A stretch of DNA of 64,000 nucleotides from Batkoa obscura. Lineage: Eukaryota; Entomophthoromycota; Entomophthoromycetes; Entomophthorales; Batkoaceae. The notes below the pieces were generated by a model. The model saw only the letters and a list, made by a program, of their open reading frames with translations, made no database searches and was not told where the DNA came from. The position numbers and the translations under genes are program-made. Of the stretch, positions 33,902 through 45,434 are shown in pieces (the first letter of the stretch is position 1; each line of letters begins with the position of its first letter). Location: NCBI GenBank assembly GCA_030770535.1, contig JASVEC010000016.1, forward strand, positions 496,001 to 560,000, in the 5' to 3' direction.

Positions 33902-34797
33902 TTTAATAAAAAAATAAGATATTTTAATCTATAAATCATCAAATCGTCCTTTTTTTCTCTTTAAATCTTATTGGCTAATTCCTAAGCTTTAGACTTTGGA
34001 CTTTTTTGGTTGCGACTTTTTATTGTGAATGCTTTTTGCTTTGGTTTTTTTGGGTGAGACTTTTTGGCTATGATATTTTTCGTAGCGGAATTTTTTTCTA
34101 TTTTAGAACTATTTGTTTTTATAAAATTTCAAGTAGTTTCTAAAATACGAAATATTTAAAAATTAGGTAAAAATGAAACCAATTCGGATATCCCTATTTA
34201 TTTTTAACCATAAGTTTCTATTAGAGAGCAAAAGTATCTGGCATAATTTTGAGTTATTTTAATAATTTATATTATAAATTAGCAGGATTTTTATTAAATT
34301 TAATAAAAATTCTCGGATTAGAAAGGCTTTTACTCATAACTTGTATACTGATATTGATCAAAGTTGTAATATGTAAATAAATACTGTTAATATAAAATTT
34401 TATTAAGGAATATTTATTATTGACTACTTTGTAGTTAATATTATACATTTATTATCAAATCAGTAGACAACTTTAATATTATAATTACGTTATTGATATA
34501 TTACTAAGTTAATAAATAGCTGCATAGAAGGGGGTTGTTAGCCCCAAAATCATAAATATCTTTATATAATCCAAGCAATATGATAATAGCTCCTATTTAT
34601 TACTGTAGCACTTTACTTTTTAATTATTTACTAACTTAACTACTAATAATTGATTTTTATCATTTAATAAACTAAATTACTTGCTTAGTTAATATTAAAA
34701 TTTTTATAATTTTTGTAAAATAAGCTGGGATTGATCTTTCAATTGATCTAATAAGGAAGCTTTTATTTAAAAAGTTGCAGAAATTAAGCAGTTTTGT

Positions 34798-34911
34798 ATA
34801 TGAGCCTGTTTTTTTTGACTTCATTATTTTTATATTTTTTAAACACTATTTAAGCGGAAAAATTGTTAGTAAAATTGTTAGGTACAAAAATACATTCCCA
34901 TATCCCCATAT
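34798..34911 (-). mobile_element. MITE copy 11 with duplicated terminus
   Basis: Minus-orientation copy from ATATGAGCCTG to a doubled right end, ATTCCCATAT followed directly by CCCCATAT. Confidence 0.75.
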
Positions 34912-35077
34912 GGTAAGTTATGATTTGATATTTTAAATAGTTAAAATAAACAAAGTTTATTATTTTGTTATTTTTTATCATTATGTTTATTTTATTAAAT
35001 AACTTTTTTTAACTATATATTGAACATGATATTATATGGATTTGCTTTTCTTTATTGCATTTTTAAAATTATTTAAT

Positions 35078-35120
35078 ATATAGGGATGCTTTTTTTTAAG
35101 AATTTCATCAATAATAAACT
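35078..35120 (+). mobile_element. MITE copy 12a, left half only
   Basis: Begins ATATAGGGATGCTTTTTTTTAAG and continues AATTTCATCAA like the family's left arm, then loses similarity. No matching right end. Confidence 0.5.
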
Positions 35121-35204
35121 TTGATATTTTATTACAAAATTCTACAAATTTTGGGTTATTATAAATAGTTCTCAAAATTATTGCAAATGAATTATAATGT
35201 TTGT

Positions 35205-35304
35205 ATAAGGGGATGTTTTTTGATTTCATTATTTTTCCATTTTTTAAGCGCTATTTGAATAGAAAGATTGTTAGTAAAATTCTTAAACACAAAAACATCC
35301 CATA
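35205..35304 (-). mobile_element. MITE copy 12b, flanked by direct ATAA
   Basis: Minus-orientation copy GGGGATGTTTTTTGATTTC..CAAAAACATCCC, flanked on both sides by ATAA in direct orientation. This is further evidence for a 4-bp A/T target duplication. Confidence 0.8.
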
Positions 35305-35588
35305 ATGTGCTTTTTCTTGCTAAATTAGAATTTTTCAAAATTTAAAGTTTAATTATAAAGTTTACATTTTGCTTTTATTTTGGTAAAAAGTAGAGTTAAA
35401 CAGCTATATATTTATATATTATGTATCTATTAAATACTTGATAAAAATAATACAAAACATAATTAAAAAGACTAATTATTTGAAAAAAATAAAAACAAAA
35501 AATAAGCTTTAAAAAAGTTTTTTAATCAGAATTGTAAAGATAACAATCATTCTTTGATAATAATTGAACTATTGACTTAATTTAAACG

Positions 35589-35682
35589 TAATGTGGGCAC
35601 TTTAATTTTGTCCTTTTCAACACAAAAATAGGAAAAATCCATAAAAAAGCTCAGCAGATTTAAAATTAAAATGCCCATATTA
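35589..35682. mobile_element. Second short inverted-repeat element (94 bp)
   Basis: The left end TAATGTGGGCACTTTAATTTT and right end AAAATTAAAATGCCCATATTA are inverted repeats over 21 bp with two mismatches. The interior has no coding capacity. The termini differ from the GGGGATGT family. Only one copy was noticed here, so the MITE call is tentative. Confidence 0.5.
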
Positions 35683-36211
35683 TGCTTAGATTGAGTTAGT
35701 AATAATTAGTATACAATTCTCAAACTAAATAAGGTTCTGGGTTCTGCATCAATTTACACTAAATCATTAATTTGGTTTGATATATTTGTTTCTTAACCAA
35801 TAAAACATCACTAAATTTAATAAGTCAAAATTTTTTTAATATAATATACTCTAAAACTTTACTTTGGGATGAACTACCTCAAAAAAAGCACACTATATTT
35901 TCTAAACCAATTTAATCTTTAATAGATATATATAAATAGTAATACTACAATGTTGAATAGATTTTTTTTTAATAAATAATCATTACAACTATTTTAAACT
36001 CATTACAAAAAAATAGGAACTCGGGTAAACATGGACTTAGGCATACAATCTGAGTTTTAATTCCCTGTAAAGTTCATATTAGCTTTAAATCTAACCACAA
36101 ATTTGCGATCCATAGCTAAGTTATTCCAATTAAACTATGATTTGCTCCTAAATTTACGATCCTGAAATCTAAATTTTGTTTAATAGAGATCGAAACTTAA
36201 GGCTTCTTTTC

Positions 36212-36219
36212 TATATAAA
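36212..36219 (+). promoter_or_regulatory. TATA box of histidine kinase 1
   Basis: TATATAAA in a C-TATATAAAAG context, 70 bp upstream of the start codon at 36289. Confidence 0.55.
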
Positions 36220-36288
36220 AGTTTACAAGTGAAATAAATCTATTTAGCTTCAAAAATATTATATTTCTTCTTAAAAGATTTAAGTACT

Positions 36289-38847
36289 ATGAATAACTGC
36301 TGCTTAAGTCTAGTTGCTAGCATATTCTCTGCATCAACCTTTGAACCACTTATACTATGCAGTGCAACGAATCCAATCCTAGTAAATGAGCGAGCTTTGG
36401 AATTATTTGAGTATCAAAGCAAAGAGGAATTCCTTCAGCTTACCAATGATGAAATGATTCAAAAGCATTTCAGTCCTAGTAAAGTTAAGGATGAAGTTAC
36501 TGGAAATATAAGAAAGGCTCGAATTATGAACCTATGTTTTGCTAATGTCAAAAATTATAAAAATGTAAGACAAACAGCTGTAGTGAAAGTAAAGGATTGG
36601 AAGATTGAAGACCAAACATATTATTCGATTGGCATAAGAGATATACCATTGATTAAAGTCATCCCAGAAAAAGGCACAGTTCAAGTTATTGACCGTATTA
36701 ATGAAAGCAACCAGGACGGCGACAAGTCTGAACTATCAATTATAGACCCAACAAGCGAGCCTGAACTTGATAAAAGACTTTTACACGAGTTTTCTCAGAT
36801 GGCGGATACTCTTCCAAGTATGATATGGATCATGGGCAACCAAGGAGATGTACATTACCAAAATACCAAGGTATTGGAGACTTTTGGTGTAAACACTATC
36901 AGTGAGGGTTGGGGGGTAATACATTATACTAATCACATATCATTAAAATTAATTTAAAGGACTGTATCCATCCTGACGATGTACAATGGTTCTATCCAAT
37001 GTGGTCTGAGAACTTTCAAGTAATTTTAATTTTAATTTTAATTCTAAAAATAAAAACTAAGCTAATTTATAGAAACGAGCAACCTTTTCTTTGGAAGTAA
37101 GATATGGAAATCAAAATAGGTTACACAGTAACGAAAATTACAGTTATGACGATTACCGTTGGCATTTCTTCCAAGCTACTCCTATCTTAAACGAAAAAGG
37201 ACATTTGCTTAAATACATTGTTAATGCTGTTGGTAAGACACAACATATCGCAGTCTAACTTATACTTATCTTATTTTAGATATTCATGATTTAAAAGAAG
37301 CTGAAGAAGAAAAACAAAGTCTCATTGCACTTGAAAAGCTAGCCATTGAATCTTCGAAATTAAAATCTGCTTTTTTGTCAATGATGTCTCATGAAATTAG
37401 GACTCCGGTAATATAATCATCTCTTAAAAAATACAAGCATTAATTATTTAAAGCTATTTGGTATTGTTGGGAATACGTGTTTGCTATTAGATACTGAAAT
37501 AAGTGAACTACAAAAGGAATACATTGAAAATATTGATGGTTCTGCTAAATTAATGGTAAAATATTAATAATTTTAGTTTATGTTTACTTAACAATATAGA
37601 TGGCTGTCGTACAAGATATTTTAGATTTCTCAAGAATTGAAGCCGGTAAACTGGAGCTTAACCTTGAGCCATTCTCTTTAAAGCGTTCTTTAAACTTATT
37701 TGTTACTACTGTTAAGAAGGCGGCAGAGCGCAAAAAAATCAATTTTGAGTATAAAATTGTTGAAGAAGAAATGAAAGCTATAGGAGACTCTATGCGTATT
37801 TTGCAAATATTAATTAACGTGACTTCAAATGCTATTAAATTTACAGATCAAGGAACTGTCAAGTTTGATATGAATCACTTTTTAGACGAAAACAATAAAC
37901 GTAACTTGTCATTTTCTATAATAGATACGGGAATAGGAATTGAACCTGACATCCTCCCAAAATTATTTACCCCATGGGTTCAGGGAGATTCAAGTAACAG
38001 AAGATTGTTTGGTGGTTCAGGTCTGGGACTAGCAATTACGAAGTCATTGTTAGATATGATGGAAGGTGACATTATGATTGAAAGCACCGTTGGTAAAGGA
38101 ACAAAAGTCTCTTTGAACTTTAAAATAGATTCCTTAAGTCCCGATTTTAATGTAGAGTCACCAAGGTCCCAAACAAGTTCCCCAGTTGGTGAAAGTAAAT
38201 TTGAATTTTATACGCTTTATGAATCACCTGTTGTTATACAAAAAACGGGGATTAAGAAAGAAGAGAAACCAGCCGTTGATGGCCCTAAAAAAAAATTAAA
38301 TAACTCGAAATTAAATAAACTCAAAAACAACAGAAAAATTAAAAAAGCGGAAGCTGAAAAAAGTGTCAGTAGCAATAGGATTCGATTGTTATTAGCTGAA
38401 GATAATCCCATAAACCAAGCAATCCTCAAGAGGTTCTTAGATAAGATGGGCGGCGTTGACTACTTTTTAGCAGTGGATGGAGAAATGGCACTTAACGAAT
38501 ATAACAGTCATCCAGTTGGTTATTATGATATTATCTTATTAGATCAAAGTATGCCTAAGATGGATGGAGACACAGTATGTCAAAAGATAAGAGAAATTGA
38601 CCAAGAACAGATAATAATTTCTGTTTCAGCAAACACACTGTTGTCTGATCGTAAATATCATCAGTCTATAGGCATGAATGATCATATATCAAAGCCAGTA
38701 ACATATAACACCTTTCAAAATGTATTGACAAAATGGTTAAATCAACTCAATAATAATAACGATACCACCAATAATACTAATAATAACAATAATAACAACA
38801 TATCAGCATTGAATCTTAATGCTCCTATAGCTGCTAGTTCGGTTTAA
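36289..38847 (+). CDS. PAS-domain hybrid histidine kinase 1
   Basis: Six exons (36289-36915, 36960-37019, 37073-37232, 37280-37407, 37454-37555, 37600-38847) give 774 residues. The order is an N-terminal PAS-like sensor (about 10-130), a second PAS (about 165-300, with GWG-DCIHPDDVQWF), HisKA with the phospho-acceptor His320 in MMSHEIRTP, HATPase (N box NVTSNAIKF, G1 IIDTGIGI, G2 GGSGLGLAI) and a C-terminal receiver (acceptor Asp674 in LLDQSMPKMDG, Lys in HISKP). There is no membrane segment, so it is a cytosolic hybrid kinase that would pass phosphate through an HPt protein to downstream regulators. The tail is Asn/Thr-rich. It is a paralog of the gene at 46959 with matching intron positions. 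The sensed signal is unknown. Confidence 0.9.
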
Positions 38848-39886
38848 TTTGCTATTGTATACATTTTTTAACTATGATATATATATGAAATAAATAAGGG
38901 TACTATTATTTATTTTTAATGATGTAGAGAAAGTTGAGAAGTGTTTTCAATCAAACATTTTTATACTCAAACGTAGTTCACTGTGGTGGGGTGATTATTT
39001 AGTTTTGATTCACTTTCATCATAGAATATCTCAAGGCTGTCATTTTGAAAAGTTGAAATTAACTCATTATATAAATTAAATTCAAATTTTTGTGTAAAAA
39101 AGTTTCTTAAATTATCCTCACAAATAAATACATCTTACAACAATTACTTAAAAAACTTTTGTTCTTTACTCGTCCTATTTGGATTTTTTAAAAACTTTTG
39201 ATTTTTGCTGATTTTTTGCTGATTTTATTACAAACATTAGTAATTGGCCTTTCTAGTTACTATTGAAATAAAACATTACAGTATTTATAAAAATATTTAT
39301 TGTTCATAAAATATTATTTTATTACAATATTAATTTCAACTTTTTTGTATAAGGATTTATTAAAAAAGTCAAAATAAGATTATATGGTTGGGAGGTGAGA
39401 GCAATAAGGCGAGCAATGTCAACCAGGTAACAAACGGAAAACATGACAATCAAACGAGCTTAGTCTCACAGAGGCTGTCACCACCTTCTCTTAAAATCAT
39501 ATACTTATTTAGGCTTGTTATGAAAACCTTGTCTCTCCTGTTCTTTGATAAATATTAAAATATAACAAAATACATAATTTGCTAAGGTTTAACACAGTTT
39601 TTGTAACTTCTAATTGCTTTCTAATAGCTTATAACTTAGTTAATACTCGTCTTTGACCTACCCATTCAAAGGTATAATTCTAAACATAAAGCCAATAAAA
39701 TAAAGTATCCTCGAATACTTTCTATTTATAGTCATTAACCGCTTTTTATTTAGCCTTCTAAAATTTCGAAAATAATAAAAGTCCCAAAATTTGAAAGGGT
39801 TATTAGAATAAAATCAAAAATTATTTAATAATCCAAGAGTAAAACTAGTTAAAAAACTTTATTACTTTTATTAAGATTTTAGAAGA
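38848..39886. other. Intergenic with a foldable GC-richer island
   Basis: Contains the candidate structured RNA at 39381-39503, described separately. The rest is AT-rich. Confidence 0.5.
39381..39503. ncRNA. Candidate structured RNA, class unknown
   Basis: A GC-richer island in AT-rich intergenic DNA with nested complementary segments: TATATG (39381) with CATATA (39498); GGGAGGTG (39390) with CACCTTCT (39482, two G-U pairs); TGAGA (39396) with TCTCA (39464), sharing two bases with the previous helix; AAG (39406) with CTT (39459); TGTCA (39417) with TGACA (39444). Together they form one long irregular stem. The motifs do not match SRP, RNase P/MRP, U-snRNA or tRNA signatures known to me. The strand is undecided: a T-rich run (TATTTTGACTTTTTT) follows on the minus strand, as after a Pol III gene. 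Confidence 0.35.
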
Positions 39887-41722
39887 ATGTGTGGAATATC
39901 GGCAGTTTTATTAGCTAATAAAGAAAGCTCTGCTTCTCCTTTAGTATGTGAAACTTTAACTTTCCTTCAACACCGTGGACAAGTAATCATTATAACATTG
40001 CATGGAATAGTAGTTTAAATAAATATAGGATGCCGCAGGGATTGTCACATGTGGTGGGCATGGTAGACTATACCAACGTAAGGGCAATGGTATGGTACGC
40101 GATGTGTTTGATCAAAAAGACATTTTAAATTTAGTTGGTAGCTATGGAGTTGGACATGGTAAAATAATTTAAAAATTTCTACTATTACTAATTTCATAAA
40201 CAAAAAAGTGAGATATCCAACTGCAGGAACATCAAGCAATTCAGAAGCTCAACCTTTTTATGTTAACTCCCCATATGGTCTTGTTTTAGCACATGTAAGC
40301 TCATAATTGTGAACTTTGAATATTTTTATAATAATAATAATAGAATGGTAACTTGATAAATTCTAAAGGGTTGAAAAAGTATCTCGATCATGAAGCTCAC
40401 AGACATATTAATACAGATTCTGACTCCGAATTGCTTCTTAACATTTTAGCTGATGCTCTTCAACAAACTGGAAAGGCTCGGTAATTACAACAATTTATAT
40501 ATTTAATACATAGTGTTTAACAATTTTTTACTTAAATAGTATAAATGAAGATGATCTATTTCAAGCCATTTCTCATGTACAAAAAACTTGCAGTGGTGGA
40601 TTTGCATGTTTAGGTATGATTGCTGGGTTTGGTCTTTTAGCATTTAGGGATCCAAATGGAATTCGACCATTGGTTTACGGTACAAGAGAAACTTCACATG
40701 GATTAGATTATGCTTTTGCATCCGAAAGTGTAGCACTTGAATGTATTGGATTTAGTAATATAAAAGATGTTAAAAAAGGTAAAATGTTTTTAATAACATA
40801 ATAGTATTAAATTAACAATCAATGAAGGTGAAGCTATTATTGTTACTCATGAGAAGTTCAGTTCAAGAATCTTGGCTCCAGAAGCACCATTTACTCCATG
40901 TATATTTGAATACGTATATTTTGCTCGTCCAGACTCTACTATTGATGGTATTTCAGTCTATCGCTCTAGAATGGCTATGGGGGAAGCTTTAGCCAAAAAG
41001 GTTATAGAGGAATTAGGACCTGATAATGATATAGATGTCGTTATCCCAGTTCCAGAAACATCTAGAGTATGTGCTCTTGAAGTAGCTAAAGCTTTAAAGA
41101 TCTCGTATCGTGAGGCATTTGTTAAGAATAGATATGTTGGACGTACTTTTATTATGCCTGGTCAAGAAGCCAGGAAAAAATCAGTTAGACGTAAGCTTAA
41201 TGCCATGGCATTAGAATTCAACGACAAAAATGTTTTAATTGTTGATGATTCAATTGTAAGAGGTACAACTAGTACTGAAATTGTATCAATGGCGCGTGAA
41301 GCTGGTGCTAAAAAGGTTTATTTTGCGTCCGCTGCGCCGCCACTTAGATTCCCTAATGTCTATGGTATTGATATGCCTACCTCTAGGGAGTTGGTAGCAC
41401 ATAACCGTACAGTAGATGAGGTAGCTGAAGAAATTAAAGCAGATAGAGTTATATTCCAAGTAATTTTATTTGACTCTATTTTTTAGAATGCTAACTTTTT
41501 TAGGATCTTGATGACTTGGTTGCTTCTTGTAGACAATTCAATTCTTCGATTTCAGAATTTGAAACTTCCGTTTTTAATGGATGCTATATCACCGGCGACG
41601 TATCAAAAGAGTACCTTGAGTCTTTAGACTTGGCTAGGAATGATAAGAGTAAGACTGCACTTAAACAAGAGATGGCATTAGAAACACTGGGGCTTTATAA
41701 TGAGTTTGAAGCTAGAAATTAG
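39887..41722 (+). CDS. ADE4: Amidophosphoribosyltransferase
   Basis: Seven exons (39887-39982, 40029-40158, 40209-40294, 40344-40480, 40540-40778, 40828-41459, 41504-41722) give 512 residues. The enzyme makes 5-phosphoribosylamine from PRPP and glutamine, the committed step of purine synthesis. It begins MCGISAVL, so Cys2 is the N-terminal nucleophile once Met is removed. The glutaminase half carries [28 protein letters not shown] and [10 protein letters not shown]. The PRTase half has [17 protein letters not shown] (PRPP loop) and [11 protein letters not shown]. The length matches yeast Ade4. Six introns in about 1.8 kb are unusually dense for this window. Confidence 0.95.
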
Positions 41723-42337
41723 AATTTGATTAGATTTGTTTTTTACTATCAAAATTAAGTAAGAGACACTAGATTTTATTTGAAGTAAAATAGAACATTT
41801 ATTAGATATTTTTTAAAGCTATTAATTAGTATTATCTATTTGCATATAATTTGGTGTACATCTTAAATATCTTGTAAAAGGACAAACGTATATTTTTCAA
41901 TAATAGTAATATGTTAAAAGCCGTTATCAATTTCTACTTCTAAGAGGTTTATTGTGATCAAATTATTTTAGACACTTGAAATTTAAAGTACTAGTTATTC
42001 GTAGTATTTATTAGTTCATTACTACATCCTTAGTCCATGAAATACAAAACACCTTGACTACTTTGTTCATAAATAAATTGACATTAGAAATACTATGAAA
42101 TTATCTAAATGGTTCTGCAAATACACTTTGCCTTAGTGTTTAAGAAACCCAAAAACACGATATAGAATAGCAAAATAAACATAATGACTAAATTGTTGTT
42201 CTAATGAACCTTATGAAATCATTGAGTTTATTATATTTAATATAAAAGTTCCAAATCCTTTTGTTAAACGATCACTTCTAAATCATATACTGGTTTATCA
42301 TCAAAGGAATATTATCGAGTTGAATATATCTGAATAG
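41723..42337. other. Intergenic between convergent ADE4 and CHMP1
   Basis: About 600 bp of AT-rich sequence shared by two convergent 3-prime ends. Nothing else recognised. Confidence 0.5.
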
Positions 42338-43153
42338 TCAAGGGTTGCGGAGTTTTGCAAGGCGAGCTGTTAAATCATCGTCCTGAAAGCCACCTGCACC
42401 TACAGGAACACCAACTTTTGTTGAATTACGATTAGCTAAAGATGGCATTGCATTAGGGGCATTGGCCAAATCAGCTTCTAATTCTAATCCGTTTTCATCA
42501 GCCACTTGTTGGATCAGAGCTTCTACATCATCTTGCGGTGTTGTTAGAGCTGTAGCTCCACCCATTGAAGCTTCCATAGTTGCAGTTTGTACATCAAGAT
42601 CTTCGAATTGAGACTCAAACTTTTCCATTACAGCTGAAATTTTTTCCAAATTCATACTTTCCATGGCTCTGTCCATTCCCTTTACAACACTCCCCATTGA
42701 GTTAGTGACCTATATATAGTTATATAATTAAATATTTGTTTATTAAAAGTATTACTCTTCTCATAGTTACAGCGGTTTGTACTCTTGAAGAAACAGCATC
42801 AATGCGTGACGCCAATTGTTGAAGGTTTATTGACTCATTTTTTTTCCTAATGGCATCGGAAGCATGAATACGCGCACCTTCTATATTTCCGGATTGTAAA
42901 GCCTATTTAATATTATTTTTGTATCTATTATAGTCAATTAAAAGTACCTTTTTTAATTTTGTTTTTTGTTTTTTTTCTTCTTGGAGTGCTTTAGCTGATT
43001 GCCTGTTTAAAGATTTGGCTGTAAACTAAGCTATTAGACAAAATTATCCGTTTCACATAATTGACGACTTACTTTTAACTGAAAGAGGCTATCTTTTAGA
43101 AATTAGTATATTTATTATTTTACAATATAGTTATTACTTTCAAGATTTGACAT
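42338..43153 (-). CDS. DID2: ESCRT-III subunit Did2/Vps46 (CHMP1)
   Basis: Five exons (43153-43138, 43092-43073, 43025-42948, 42902-42756, 42709-42338) give 210 residues. Did2/CHMP1 recruits Vps4 and Ist1 to ESCRT-III at endosomes and during abscission. The spliced start [21 protein letters not shown] matches CHMP1, as do [29 protein letters not shown] and the [17 protein letters not shown] region. The C-terminus [14 protein letters not shown] is a complete MIM1 motif (Leu-x2-Arg-Leu-x2-Leu-Arg) for the Vps4 MIT domain. The first two exons are only 16 and 20 bp long, but each boundary has GT/AG and the phases agree. Confidence 0.92.
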
Positions 43154-43651
43154 TATAAATTAGTAAACTAGCAAACTAAAAAATTATTTGCAATTTAAAT
43201 AATGAACTCAACCTTGGCATAGTTCAATCCAATTACTTAATTGGCCATTAAAGATATCGGTATTGTGACTCTATTGCACTTTAATTTATTGTTCATTTAC
43301 ACATAAAATTTAAGCTAAAATTAAGCTCAAATTTAAGAGCCAGCCTCTAAAAAAGCCACCTAAGTAAATAACTGGTTCTAAAAGATATCGCCATTTACAT
43401 CGTAATAGAGCTGAAATAGCTGTAATTAGTTCAAGCATTCACCCTTATAAAACTATTTATTAATAAAATACGAAGTGGCTAAAATTATATAAAAATTTAA
43501 AATTATAACAATGAATAAATGAATCTACTTTATACAGTTTTATTCATAAATGTATTATAAAATCTAAAGAAAAAATACCATAAGGTTTTAGGGAGGCTTA
43601 CTCCAAAGGTAATGTGGTATTGCAAGGTGTATATTTTTACATGAAATTATT

Positions 43652-43754
43652 ATATGGGGATGTTTTTTGACTTCGTTACTTTTTCCATCTTAAGCACTAT
43701 TTGAGGGGAAAAATTACTAGCAAAATTCTTAAACACAAAAACACATCCCCATAT
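43652..43754 (-). mobile_element. MITE copy 13
   Basis: Minus-orientation copy ATATGGGGATGTTTTTTGACTTCG..AAACACATCCCCATAT, among the best-preserved termini in the window. Confidence 0.85.
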
Positions 43755-44138
43755 AGTCATAAATATAATATCCGCATATTTAATGTTAATTGGATTTTTC
43801 ATTATTAATGTATAGTCAGAACTTCGAAACATAATACATTTTGACAATTTTTTGTTAGAAGATAGATATAAAATTAAAACAAAAATTTTGTCGCAATAGT
43901 TTTTTATTTTAATTGTATTTGCAGGATGAGCAATTCAATTAATATGAAACTTTGGGTATGTTATATTTCGAATATACGCAATGCGTTGCTGTAAAGGATT
44001 TATATCTATCTTCCCTTTAAGCCCTTCACCATACAAACTTTTTGACCTACCTATGTAGCTCAAAATAAAATTCATTAGGATGATTTAAATAATCTAAAAC
44101 TAAATAGCAATAGATATTGAAGTAAATTATATTTTAAA

Positions 44139-44240
44139 ATATGGGATATATTTTTTTGTTTGAGAATCCTACTAACAACTTTTCCATTCAAATAGTGCTT
44201 AAAAATGGAAAAAGTGAAGCCAAAAAAACATCCCCGTATA
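44139..44240 (+). mobile_element. MITE copy 14
   Basis: Plus-orientation copy ATATGGGATATATTTTTTTG..AAAACATCCCCGTATA with a slightly diverged left end. Confidence 0.8.
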
Positions 44241-44895
44241 GTGATTTTCATCTTTCATTTCAGTTAAAACAAAAAGTATTGTTTTCTTAACCAAACCATT
44301 AGTTTAATATTGACATTTTGCCCAAAGTACCTCTATTACTTTATAGTGGATTTTTTTTGTTTTTTGTGAAATCTGGTACTCAGGGTTTGGAGTCAAGAAC
44401 AGCTATTGGTGGGTTGACTACACTATAAGTCGAAAGGTCTTAGTTTATGTGACTAAGATAGACTTGGATTATGAGGAATAGCACATAATAGGTTACAAGC
44501 TATATAAGACAAATAGAATAGACAATACTAATGTAAAATCTACGTAAAATACTATTAAGAAAACTTAGTGGCTTTATTAAATGTTCGAGATACCAGGGAA
44601 TAATTCAGTTAAAAAGCCTTGAACTACTGTACTCTAAAATCTGTTTTATACTCTGAAAAGTATAGGTATCAAAATGAGAAGATAATATTCTTTTGGATGG
44701 AGCTAGAAATTCTCATAGCAAATCAAACTAAGAACGTGGGATTGATTTTCTCTGAACTCAAGAACACAACAGCTTAGGCGATTGTTGTGCTATAATTAAC
44801 CATGGGACTGACAAAGCGATATTTCACATTTTTGAAAATTATAAAAGTCGATTCTAAAAACAATTTTTACTTTAGTATAACGCTTTAGTTGAAAG

Positions 44896-45001
44896 ATATA
44901 GGGCTGTTTTTTTGGTTTCATTATGCTTCCATTTTTTAAGCGCTATTTTGGTGGAAAGATTATAGTAAAATTCTTAAACAAAAAAACATATCCCCATATA
45001 T
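44896..45001 (-). mobile_element. MITE copy 15
   Basis: Minus-orientation copy ATATAGGGCTGTTTTTTTGG..AACATATCCCCATAT. Confidence 0.8.
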
Positions 45002-45329
45002 ATCTATAAAATTAATGATATTATTAAAATAGCAGGTTTTATTATTTTGTAATATTTATGCTAATTTAGAAACTATGTGTTTATTGAATATCAAGAGTTA
45101 AAAAAAGTTTCATAGTGCGAGTTAAGCGAAAATAAAATATTTTTTTGATAGCAATAATTAAAAAGTAAGAGTAAGTCTAAAGCTTATTGTTTGATCTAGT
45201 AATTTACAAATAAGGATCTTGATTGAATTTTTACTTTAAATCTGTCTGACCACTTTAATTATTTTCATAAGGCTTAGATTTATAATAAAAACATTGAAAT
45301 GTAAAAAATACATTAAATTTAGAAATATA

Positions 45330-45434
45330 ATATGGGGATGTATTTTGTGTTTAAGAATTTTACTAACGGTTTTTCCACTCAAATAGCGCTTAAAAAATGG
45401 AAAAATAATGAAACCAAAAAAAACAGCCCCATAT
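45330..45434 (+). mobile_element. MITE copy 16
   Basis: Plus-orientation copy ATATGGGGATGTATTTTGTG..AAACAGCCCCATAT, very close to the family consensus. Confidence 0.85.

Larger units (their letters stand above)
33902..36288. other. MITE-rich intergenic upstream of histidine kinase 1
   Basis: Holds MITE copies 11, 12a and 12b and a second, unrelated short inverted-repeat element (35589-35682). A GGGG-TTGTTA-GCCCC hairpin lies at about 34531. A TATATAAAA TATA box at 36212 serves the next gene. No coding signal. Confidence 0.5.

Noticed and set aside
39381-39503. SRP RNA or RNase P/MRP assignment for the structured island
   Set aside because: The conserved SRP helix 8 loops and the P/MRP core motifs are not present on either strand.
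43650-43847. Short minus-strand frame over a MITE
   Set aside because: The frame is mostly MITE copy 13; MITE copies give similar chance frames elsewhere (e.g. 8417-8611).
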